Part shown: positions 45,956 to 54,578 of the stretch, piece after piece
Layout of the letters: the number at the start of each line of letters is the position of its first letter
Numbering within the stretch: position 1 is the first letter of the stretch
Notes under the pieces: model-generated
The model's database searches: none
What the model was told of the DNA's origin: nothing
Seen by the model: only the letters and a program-made list of their open reading frames with translations
NCBI GenBank assembly: GCA_029891385.1
Contig: CM057228.1
Coordinates: 54,351,783-54,415,782, forward strand
From: Erythroxylum novogranatense
Taxonomy: Eukaryota > Streptophyta > Magnoliopsida > Malpighiales > Erythroxylaceae
Direction: 5' to 3'
DNA: 64,000 nucleotides
Made by a program: the position numbers and the translations under genes

Positions 45956-47596
45956 TTAAGGAGGTAACTTCTTTTGGAACACAGCAGAAACATTCTCACC
46001 CAGTCGCACCTTTTCATTGCCACTTAACTTTCTCTTTGAGGTACAAAGTTCCTTAAGAAATTTAGCATAACGAGGAATTTGTTTAACAGCATCAAGTAAA
46101 GGAATATTTACCTGCACCTTGCGGAAAGTTTCCAAAATTTCTTTCTGTTGCTCCTCCTTTTTCTGCTTGGCAAACCTGCTAGGAAAAGGAGGTTGTACAC
46201 TGAACTTAGGCACGATAATGGAAGAATCATCCTCCTTTTTCTCTTGTAACTGCTTTGGAACTTCTTTCTCTACTTCTTCTTCCACCTCTCGGTTAGAAAC
46301 CTTTGGGGTAGGTTCCTTTAACTCTTTTCCACTTCGAAGTGTAATAGCATATGCGCTATTCTTTGGATTCATCTCAGGTTGAGAAGGAAGCTTTCCCGAA
46401 TTCTGCGCCTCCTGTCTATTGATAGCAATCGCCATTTGGCTCATTTGAGTCTCAAGATTTTGTATGCTGGCTTGTGTATCTTGCTGAAATTTCATGGAGT
46501 TCTGTTGAAAGTTCACAGTATTCGTGGCTAATGTCTTGATTATGTCCTCCAAAGAATTATTCGCACCAGAACTTTGTCCCATTTGCTGCTGCTGTCTAGG
46601 CACATAAGGTTGCTTATATGGCTGAAAATTAGAACTTACTTGTTGTCCCTGATTATTGCTATAACGGAGATTTGGATGATCTCGCCAACCCGGATTATAC
46701 GTGTTTGAAAATGGGTCATACTTTCTCTGAGGTTGTCCCAAATAATCACCCATTACCTTAGCTTCTTTAACATGGTTTTCTTGTAAAGTAGGACACATAT
46801 CTGTAGGATGGCCAACCATAGAATAAATTCCACAAGTCTTAACTTCCTCTTTCCTAGATACCACAAGTTGACGCACCAAAGAAGTCAAATCATCTAGTCT
46901 TCTTTCCAATGACGAAACTCCCATCTCATTAACATGTCTTGAACCATAATCGTTCCGAGCTCCAAATTGTTGAGAGTTAAAAGCCATAGTTGAGATCAAT
47001 TCCCATGCAGCTGCTGGTGTTTTATCAACTAGCGCTCCTCCACTTGCAGCATCTATCATACTCCTCTCAGTTGGTGAAAGACCTTCATAAAAGTATTGAA
47101 TCAATAGTTGCTCGCTGATTTGATGATGAGGGCAACTTGCACACAACTTCTTAAATCTCTCCCAATATTCATATAATGACTCTTTGTTGTTTTGTCGAAT
47201 GCCACAAATTTCTTTTCTAATATTGGCGGCCCTGGCAGCTGGGAAAACTTTCTCCAAAAATAACTTCTTCATCTCCGTCCATTCTCTAATACTTCCAGCA
47301 GGTAAATAATATAACCAGTCTTGGGCATCGTCCTTCAAAGAAAAGGGAAAAGCCCTCAACTTTATCTGCTCTTCAGTGAAATTTGTAGGCTTCATCCCCA
47401 TACAAACAACATCAAACTCCTTCAGGTGCTTATAAGGATCTTCTCCCAATGTACCTCGAAAAGTGGGTAACAAATGAATCAATCCCGACTTCAGCTCAAA
47501 AGTGTTGTTATCACCCAAATTTGGAAAAGTAATGCAATGAGGATGTCGGTCCTCAGTTGGAGCAGCCAGTTGGCGTAAAGTACGATTTTCATCCAT
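45956..47596 (-). CDS. gag: Athila Gag (capsid-nucleocapsid), near intact
   Basis: This is a 546-codon open frame from ATG at 47596. It encodes the structural protein that would pack element RNA into virus-like particles in the cytoplasm. The N-terminal capsid part (about residues 20-210) has the retrotransposon gag fold signature: LRAFPFSLKDDAQDWLYYLP, FPAARAANIRKEI, ESLYEYWERFKKLCASCPHH and QYFYEGLSP. A single zinc knuckle near residue 255 reads CGIYSMVGHPTDMC; the second Cys of CX2CX4HX4C is Tyr, so metal binding is doubtful. A Gln/Ser-rich and then Lys/Glu-rich C-terminal half follows. It ends at a TAA where relatives read on into protease, so gag and pol are now separated. The start agrees with the family: the PBS lies about 150 bp upstream. 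Confidence 0.88.
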   Translation of the reverse strand: MDENRTLRQLAAPTEDRHPHCITFPNLGDNNTFELKSGLIHLLPTFRGTLGEDPYKHLKEFDVVCMGMKPTNFTEEQIKLRAFPFSLKDDAQDWLYYLPAGSIREWTEMKKLFLEKVFPAARAANIRKEICGIRQNNKESLYEYWERFKKLCASCPHHQISEQLLIQYFYEGLSPTERSMIDAASGGALVDKTPAAAWELISTMAFNSQQFGARNDYGSRHVNEMGVSSLERRLDDLTSLVRQLVVSRKEEVKTCGIYSMVGHPTDMCPTLQENHVKEAKVMGDYLGQPQRKYDPFSNTYNPGWRDHPNLRYSNNQGQQVSSNFQPYKQPYVPRQQQQMGQSSGANNSLEDIIKTLATNTVNFQQNSMKFQQDTQASIQNLETQMSQMAIAINRQEAQNSGKLPSQPEMNPKNSAYAITLRSGKELKEPTPKVSNREVEEEVEKEVPKQLQEKKEDDSSIIVPKFSVQPPFPSRFAKQKKEEQQKEILETFRKVQVNIPLLDAVKQIPRYAKFLKELCTSKRKLSGNEKVRLGENVSAVFQKKLPP

Positions 47597-47746
47597 GTTT
47601 CTTTCCCTTTGTCGTTCTTCTCTCAGTACTTATCGTCTTTCTTTTGTCTGCTTTCTTAATGCCTTTGTTGTTTTCTCAATTTCAGGATTGTACTGTAAAC
47701 TCTCGGATTGATTTGAACGCGTAATGTACATAAAGTGTCAAAATTT

Positions 47747-47763
47747 CCCCAGCAACGGCGCCA
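47747..47763 (-). other. PBS of Athila element
   Basis: On the minus strand it reads TGGCGCCGTTGCTGGGG, the tRNA-type PBS characteristic of Athila/Tat elements. It lies 6 bases inside the 5' LTR edge at 47770. Confidence 0.9.
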
Positions 47764-47769
47764 AAATTT

Positions 47770-50279
47770 TGTGAATGCTGTCGCTTGCAACCAAATATAT
47801 AAAAAAATCCAACTTCCTGCAACACAAATTAATGTAGTAGTGGAAAGTTAGGATCGTTCCCACGAGGAATTCAGACGTTAGTAGTTAAGCAATAAGAAAG
47901 GGGGTTTTGCAATTTGGGAATTAAATAGAAATTAATTGGAAATTGAAATTGAAAAAATAACTAGAAATAAAATAATGAGATTTTAACAATCAATAGAAAT
48001 AAATCTTGGTTTCCGGTCTCCTTCGTTATTGAACTTGTGTTGATCATCGACACTAAAAATAACCAATTTATTAGTTCAGCATTCGTCATGATAAATTTCT
48101 TTACCTATTTTCTCTTATGTTTAGTCAACCAAAACATGTATTTGAATTAACCCTTATTAATTAATAACCTGGATACGATCTCAGATTTAATTAATTAATA
48201 GCTTATTGAATCAAGAAAATCGACGAACTAAACAACATACTTACGATGTACATTTAGCCTAGAGCGATTATTTTTCTGAACCATGTCCCTAACGTAGTAG
48301 ACAAAATCCTAGTCGCTACTTTTGATTAAAAGAATTGAGCGTCAACCTTTTAATCTAGCGATTGATTGAATAAAATAGAAACTAGTTGCGCACCTAGTGT
48401 CAAATTAAACAATCAAACAATGACCCAGAAAAATAATTGATACTTGACTAATAAATTGATTGAAATAAAGAACAAAAGTTTCACAACAAGCAATATTCAA
48501 TAACTAGGATTCTGTACACCAAGAAATAAAATTTAGTTACCCAACATCATGATTTTCCTGTCTATTCCAAACGTTGAGACTGTCGTAGACATTCTTCTCT
48601 TCTTTTCTATCTGCAGCAATCTCCAGAATTTAATTCCACGCTGCTCTCTTTTCTTTTCTTTTCATTCCTCTCTCCACCTTATTTCCGTACCTTCGTTCTT
48701 ATCATATCTCGCCAACCCCCTGCTGCCTCTGCCTTTCTTCCTTTTAAAATCTTTCTCTTGCGTTATTTTCTCCATCAATTTTGGGATTTGTGTTGATTTT
48801 AGCAGTTGCCGCCACACTCCTCATCTTGTTTCTGTTTGTTTTCACGCCTGCTAATTTATTCCTTTGTTTGCGCAACGCCGCTTTCTCAGCTGTCAGCGCT
48901 ACCATCTCCTTCTTCTTGCGTTAATTCCACTGATAATTCCACTCTCGCGTGTGTGTTCACTGTTCCTTTAATTGTTGCCTCACGCGTGTCCGAGTCCTTC
49001 ATAATTGATTCCCTGATTTGCTCGTTCACGCAAGTGGAATTGCCACCACCTGTTCATGCTGATACATTGCTCCACGTCTTTGTTGCTGTTTGATGTTCAC
49101 TTGCGTCACATACGATGCTCCCTTGGCTGTTGTGTGATCTTCTCATTTGCTTCCACGTTGTGCCTCCATGGGTCAATTAAAAAGCCGTCCAATCAAGAGC
49201 CTCCAACGATTCTTTAAGCTGTTATTGCTGACTTATGGGACCATTAAAGAGCCTAAAAATTCTCCACTATTGATTTAATTTCTTGCCTCCTCCACGTGTG
49301 CGTTTCTTCTTGATTTAATTGCTGGTCTGATTTTTATTTTGTTTGGCTCCTACCCGTTGTTTCACGCCGCTGTTGTTGATTTTATTTCTTGTCCCCTGCT
49401 GCGCCGCCTCCTGCCCTTTTTTAAAAGCCTGCTCTCCTTTATTCCACGCTAGTCCTACACTTATTGTCTCTTTCTGCCTCTCCATGTGATGCGTGCCTTG
49501 GTCATTAATTTGCTACTTCACAGCTGCTACTTGTCTCACACGTTGCTGCTTGATTTTTACATAGCTAATTGTCTTTAAATCCTCTCTGTCGTCTTGCTCC
49601 TTGTGCGTGGATGGGCTGCTCAATTTGTCCAATCAAATAAAGGCCTCCATCAATTGTAAACCTTGCTCTTGGCTCTTCTGCGTGATTTGTTTTATCCCTC
49701 AATCGTTGTTAAATTTTCCACGCTTCACGCTAATTTCTCATCGCAACAAATTGATTGTTTTTTTTTCCTGTAGCTGGTTTAAGCCCATGCGTCCTCTTGT
49801 AGTTAATCCTTTGGTCCATTATTGCATGACTATTTAATTCTTTTCTCCCCTTTCACTGTTGAACCGATTAGACAATTAAAAAGCCTCCCTCACTTAATTC
49901 CACGTCAGCCCCCTTCAAACCCTTGCGTCAACTGCTGGCTTCTTGTTGTGTTATTTTGTATTAATTTGGAGCCCACTCTTTTATTCCACCTGACTCTTAT
50001 TGCGTGATTTGTTTTGCCTCTGCTTATGCGTTTTGAGCCAAAACATATCTCAGGCTGCGTTTCATCCTTTTACGTTCCCGATTGTTACACGAAATCACGT
50101 CTAATTAAGGTCAACATCTAGCTCAGCTCTTTTTGTCCCAAAATTGTTGCGGTTCTTTCTATTTGGTTCCAAAATGCACCTTGACATAAAACACAATTAA
50201 TTTCCATTAAGTATAACTTCAAACCTTAAGAATAAAGAAAATTAACACACAAAATAGATAGAAAATAAAGACACTAACA
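47770..50279 (-). mobile_element. Athila 5' LTR (full length)
   Basis: This 2510-bp LTR lies between the PBS and the target-site duplication at 50280. On the minus strand it starts TGTTAGTGTC and ends TTCACA. Its inner 1.04 kb matches 40701-41754 closely. The outer 1.46 kb (48815-50279) is the U3 missing from the other LTR; it is pyrimidine-rich, with repeated attccacg and cttgattt(a/t) words. ORFs at 48549-48854, 48806-49093 and 49601-50007 lie on the opposite strand inside it and show no domains. Confidence 0.9.
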
Positions 50280-50284
50280 CCTGC
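50280..50284. repeat. Target-site duplication of Athila element, right (cctgc)
   Basis: Pairs with cctac at 40696-40700. Taking out 40701-50284 restores the Reina reading frame. Confidence 0.7.
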
Positions 50285-51216
50285 CTTGCTCCAAATATAC
50301 ATTTACTTCCTCTGATGAATAATTGTTGTTGTTGTAAAGCCTTTAAGACCAACTATAGATGCCTCAAGGGCTGTTAGAAGTCAATATTGTAAATGAGAAG
50401 ATCATAAAAAAAAACAACAACAAAATTCAAAGGAAGGGTTTAAATACTTCATTCATGAGGCTTTGAAAAGTGGATGGAGCGTTCGTGAGGCCAAACGACA
50501 TCACCAGGAATTCGAATTGGCATGAGTTCTAAATGTAGTTTTATGTATGTCTTCTTCCTTCATCCAAATTTGGTGGTATCTAGACCACAAATCCAACTTT
50601 GAATATCAACTTGAATCCTTCAGTTCTTCCAATAACTCTTCTATTAATGAAATCGAAAACTTGCTTTTGATCGTATTTTTGTTTAGTTCATGGTAGTAAT
50701 TGCACATTCTCCAGGTGTTGTCCTTCTTTCTTATAAGGATCACTAGACACGCATACGGACTAACATTCTTTTGTATGAACCCTTGTTCCAATAGCCCTTG
50801 CACCACTTTTTACATTCTTTTGTATGAACCCTTATTCCAACAGCCCTTGCACCACTTTTTCTATAGCGTCCTTTTGTTCCCCTAAGTAACGATATGGTAT
50901 GATGTTTATTGGCTCCACTCCTTGCTTGAGGTGTATTGCATGGTCACATGCTCTTTTTGGTGGCAATTGTTTCGGTTCTAGGAAAACCTTCCCAAATTCC
51001 ACTAACAGATCATCTAACTCATCTCTGGTCTGAACATCGTCATTTATTCCTAGCTACTCCATCTGAATTAGATAGGGTCTACCAAACGCAACATGAATAA
51101 AGCACCTTAGTTACAGTTTTTGATCATCTTGTGAAGGTTCTTACCCAATACCTCTCTGGCCTGCATTTCTAGTTTTCCTATTAACTTAACTACCTTTCCT
51201 TCCCATTGAAACTCCA
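50285..51216 (-). pseudogene. Reina reverse transcriptase, N-terminal part, and protease end
   Basis: On the minus strand the frame 50606-50806 reads VQGLLEQGFIQKNVSPYACL, LIRKKDNTWRMCNYYHELNK and FSISLIEELLEEL, the RT fingers with several substitutions (for example WRMCNYY in place of WRFCVDY). The palm and catalytic box (about 50450-50600) are broken, and a nearly repeated 52-bp segment lies at 50770-50870. At 51130-51210 lies EFQWEGKVVKLIGKLEMQAR, the end of the protease region, cut from its start by the TRIM-like insertion. Confidence 0.8.
51212..51216. repeat. Target-site duplication of TRIM-like element, left (ctcca)
   Basis: ctcca is repeated at 51581-51585. Removing the insert and one copy restores the Reina frame NTMEFQWEG. 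Confidence 0.85.
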
Positions 51217-51580
51217 TGTTAGAAGTGTCTAACTCATCCCCAAAATCTAGCTCAAGAGGAGGAGGTTTGCATACTATTATATATTGTTTAATGCTCTTAT
51301 AGTTGTCCGATGTGGGATTCCTGACACACCCCCCTCAGTCCAGAGCAGGACTGGACATCTGATAGACATATTGGGCAAAGGGATATAACTGGGCACCGCC
51401 CCAAACCATCGAGACAAACTGACTTGGCTCTGATACCATATCAGATTTACATAGAAACAGAAGGTAAAATGATGTACAGAGAAAAAAGAGGGGGAAATTT
51501 TCTATATTATGATAATCGGGTAAGTAGGTATTTATACAGAAGGTTAGGTTACAAGTGAATAATTACCAGCTGTCATAACA
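51217..51580 (-). mobile_element. TRIM-like element with unlike ends
   Basis: This 364-bp insertion has TG...CA ends (tgttagaagtg...gtcataaca) and a perfect 5-bp target-site duplication. On the minus strand a PBS (TGGTATCAGAGCC, 51426-51438) follows a 142-bp LTR-like segment (51439-51580, with a TATAAATA-like box near 51528-51536). A polypurine tract TGAGGGGGGTG (51327-51337) precedes a 110-bp segment (51217-51326) starting TGTCAGGAATCCCACATCGG. The size and layout are those of a terminal-repeat retrotransposon in miniature, but the two terminal segments are not similar to each other. It has no coding capacity. Confidence 0.75.
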
Positions 51581-52997
51581 CTCCATGGTATTTCTTTTAA
51601 AACTGTACAGTATGTCATCCAAAGTAGCCAGCCATTGCCCTCCTAACATTATGTCACAACCTCCTAGCTTAATGATTAATGCTTCGGTAGAAAACTTCAC
51701 CCCTTGTATTTTCCATACAAATTTTCTACACATTTGTTTGCAATCTAATTTCAATCATCCCCCTACGATAATACTTATTGGATCTATATTGCTTACCTCC
51801 ACCTTCTCCTTCCATGTCACCTTTTCATCCAGGAAGTTATGGGTACTTCCGTTTTCTATGAGTATGTTTAAAGGTCTTCTTCGATGACTTCTCATGATCC
51901 TCAATTGTTTATAGTCCAGTTGGTCTTTTAAGCCCCTCATGGCTTCTAGTGAAATATTAGGATTGAGGGGAGCTATATCTTCCGGTTCTTCACTTCCAGG
52001 TTCCTCTTCCTCCTGTTCTTCGTCTTCAATCATGTATAGTTGAAACTGTTTCTTCTTGCAATGATGTCCCGAGGTGTATTTTTCATCGCACTAAAAACAC
52101 AATCCTTTAGCTCTTTTTTCATCAAACTCCTTGCTGCTTGCCGTTCTATTGCTTCAAGAACCTTTGTAAGCATTGATCCTACTGTCGGCAACAATCCCTC
52201 CTCTGTTTGTTGTTTGGGAGAAGGAGTTGTATGATAGACTCCCTTGTAGGGGTTTAATCCTCCTCTAACTACACTTCCAATCTTGTCACCCTTTCTGAAG
52301 TAAACTGGAATACTTGCTGCTATGATCACTTTTTGTTTACGTGCCTATGTATATGCTTGATGTAAGATTTGAGGGTCCATCATTTTTACAGTCAATCCCA
52401 GCTCCGAATTAAGCTCCTTTAAGAAAAAACCAACCAAATATTCTTATGGTAGTGTAAGTTTATTCGAGTACCTATCGAATAAGGCATAATAATCTCGTAC
52501 CGAGCCTTCCTATCGTAGCTCTTTTAAATCTCCTATGGGATCTTCAAAAATGTTCTTGTCGAATCGCTGTCATAATAGAGTAATAAATTCTTCCCACTTC
52601 ATCTCATTTATCTCCTTACGATTACAAATTGTTAGTTGATACCATTCAAACGTGATTCCTTCCATGTGGAGGGAAGCCATCCTTATCTTCATGTCATCTG
52701 TTGTATGATCCATCGTAAAAAAAAACTGTTCACACTAATAGCTCCAACTCTTCACCCCTGTACCGTTAAATGTCGAGAATTCAATTTTGTTAGTCCTCAT
52801 CAGTCCAGTATAACATCCTCCATCTCCCACATCTTTCACAGAAGTTTTCGACTCTTCCTTATCCATTTTCTGTATGAATTGTTGAAACATGGATTTAATA
52901 TCACTAATTTCCTTTTCATGTCGTAGTTAAGCCTCCAACAGGTTTTTTATGCTTTCTTCTAAATAACAAACTTTAACACCTCGTATGCTTTCTGCCA
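51581..52997 (-). pseudogene. Reina gag and protease start
   Basis: The minus-strand ATG at 52997 follows the LTR by 35 bp and begins MAESIRG. The gag region down to 52330 is broken, with FSTFNGTGVKSWSY near 52740. Frame 52030-52329 gives the gag C-terminus; near 52060-52110 lies a CCHC knuckle (CFCCDEKYTPGHHC, across a frame change). Frame 51755-52033 has an acidic linker and then NILIENGSTHNFLDEKV, the protease site, where the catalytic Asp of the family's LIDSGS is Glu and Ser is Asn. Frame 51563-51754 continues with CDIMLGGQWLATLDDI to the TRIM-like insertion. Confidence 0.82.
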
Positions 52998-53032
52998 TTA
53001 CTATTCCAAGGAACGTTTGCTCTGGTATCAGA

Positions 53033-53333
53033 TGTTACAATTTTACTCATACACTCACACAGTACGTCACACACCCACACAAAAGTAGAGAGAGAGAGAA
53101 GAAGAACAGAGAAAATAGGAATTCAGGGATTCATTAAAAGATTGCATGCCTTTCTCATTTCGTTACAACGGCTATATCATACAGTACTTGGAATATTCTA
53201 GACTAACTGTCATGTGAATCTTGGTTGCGACAGTTATTGCCTACGCTTCGTTTTGCTTATTTTTAACATATAGTATTTGACGTCATTCCCGTCTTCTTCT
53301 TCTTTTGTCCATGTAGTTTATATTTTCGTAACA
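53033..53333 (-). mobile_element. Reina-type gypsy 5' LTR
   Basis: This 301-bp LTR starts tgttacaatttt and ends tttcgtaaca, matching 38245-38547 with scattered substitutions. On the minus strand it is followed by TCTGATACCAGAGCAAACG (53013-53032), where a primer-binding site would be expected, and then by the gag start. Confidence 0.9.
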
Positions 53334-53338
53334 ATTAC
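53334..53338. repeat. Target-site duplication of Reina element, right (attac)
   Basis: Pairs with gttac at 38240-38244, with one mismatch. Confidence 0.6.
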
Positions 53339-54578
53339 TATTTCATGCACTAACCCATAGGAACACAACCCTTCATCTTCTCCCTCCTTTCTCTACAATT
53401 TTCTTCATTCTATATCTATCTATAGTAACCCTTTTAGCCTCTCACTCTCCTTAGACCTTCAAAAGTAATAATTCTACCTAATCTTGCATTGCATAACTTA
53501 GGTGTAAGGTCTTGGAAATGTACGAAATGTACTACCACACACTTGAAGTCGCAATCATATCCTATGAAGACTTAAGGATTGATCGGAGATTAGTGAAAAA
53601 GAACGTTTTTGTCTTCGTCAAAACCGATCCACTCAACTCTTTCTTTACGAAGATGGAAGATAATAGCTACCCTCCTTGAAAAAATCTTATGATGAATGTG
53701 CCCGTGCACGAGGGTTTTCTAACGCTTGAAGTTTACTAAAGATGTCTTCAAAGAATAATAAGCTTATTGGGTTGGCGAGAATCTCAACAATAGATTTCGT
53801 GGGAGCGTACTTACCAAAGGATTACTTGCATTTGTTGAGATATAGGTTAAGAGACCCAAAAGGTGTGGGAAATGGTGTTATCAACATTTCAATGAGAAAG
53901 AAATCAAGAGAGGGTTATTTTAAACAAAGGAAAACACGTGAAAGTTGGTCAATCATGAGGAGAAGAAGAAGAATTGGACGACAAAAAGACGAGTTTTATA
54001 TAAAACTATGAGACCTTTCATTTAAAAATATGAATGAAGTAAGCAAAAAGTGGGTGCTATGCAAAATTTAATTTAAATTTTAGTGTAAACAATTAGGCTT
54101 GAAATATATGGGTCAACCTTTTAAACAAAGACGCAAGAAAGTTCGTAATTGAAATTAAAATTTGCGTCCCATTAACATTAATTCATTCATGTGTTGATGA
54201 AAAAGAATTTGTTGACGAAGTCCAAGAAGAATCAAAATCAGCTACTTTTAAATCAAAAGCCCAAATCCATGTCTCGGTACTGTTTTTTTTTAAGAAAAGC
54301 TCGGCCTTTTTTCCTTTTATTGTTACGATTGTGGAAGGCTTTTTAGTTTTGATGACGACAACTCAACTCCCAGTCAGTTGTACTTACACATTCAAACAGA
54401 CCCAACCCGATGGTCAAAAACTGATACCGCAGTAAGTGTTACCTTCTCCACAAGTTACATCTACACGCCAACAAATGACAAGCATTTCATCTCATCTTTG
54501 CATGTGTTAATAAGATAATCTAAGTGTGCATGTTCTTCTCCTTATTAGCCAGCTTCAAACCACACTTTTCCCACAAAT
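53339..54578. other. Downstream flank of the PTL-like gene
   Basis: No further gene is supported. The ORF at 53742-54011 (89 codons, Arg/Lys-rich) has no recognisable domain. A candidate poly(A) signal, AATAAA on the minus strand at 54316-54321, lies about 260 bp after the PTL-like stop codon. Confidence 0.5.

Noticed and set aside
48549..50007. Chain of plus-strand ORFs with hydrophobic, Cys/Ser-rich products
   Set aside because: They lie antisense in the pyrimidine-rich U3 of the Athila LTR, one is repeated at 41486-41833, and none has a domain.
53742..54011. 89-codon basic ORF downstream of the PTL-like gene
   Set aside because: No domain, start context or homology that I recognise; composition is that of random AT-rich sequence with an Arg run.
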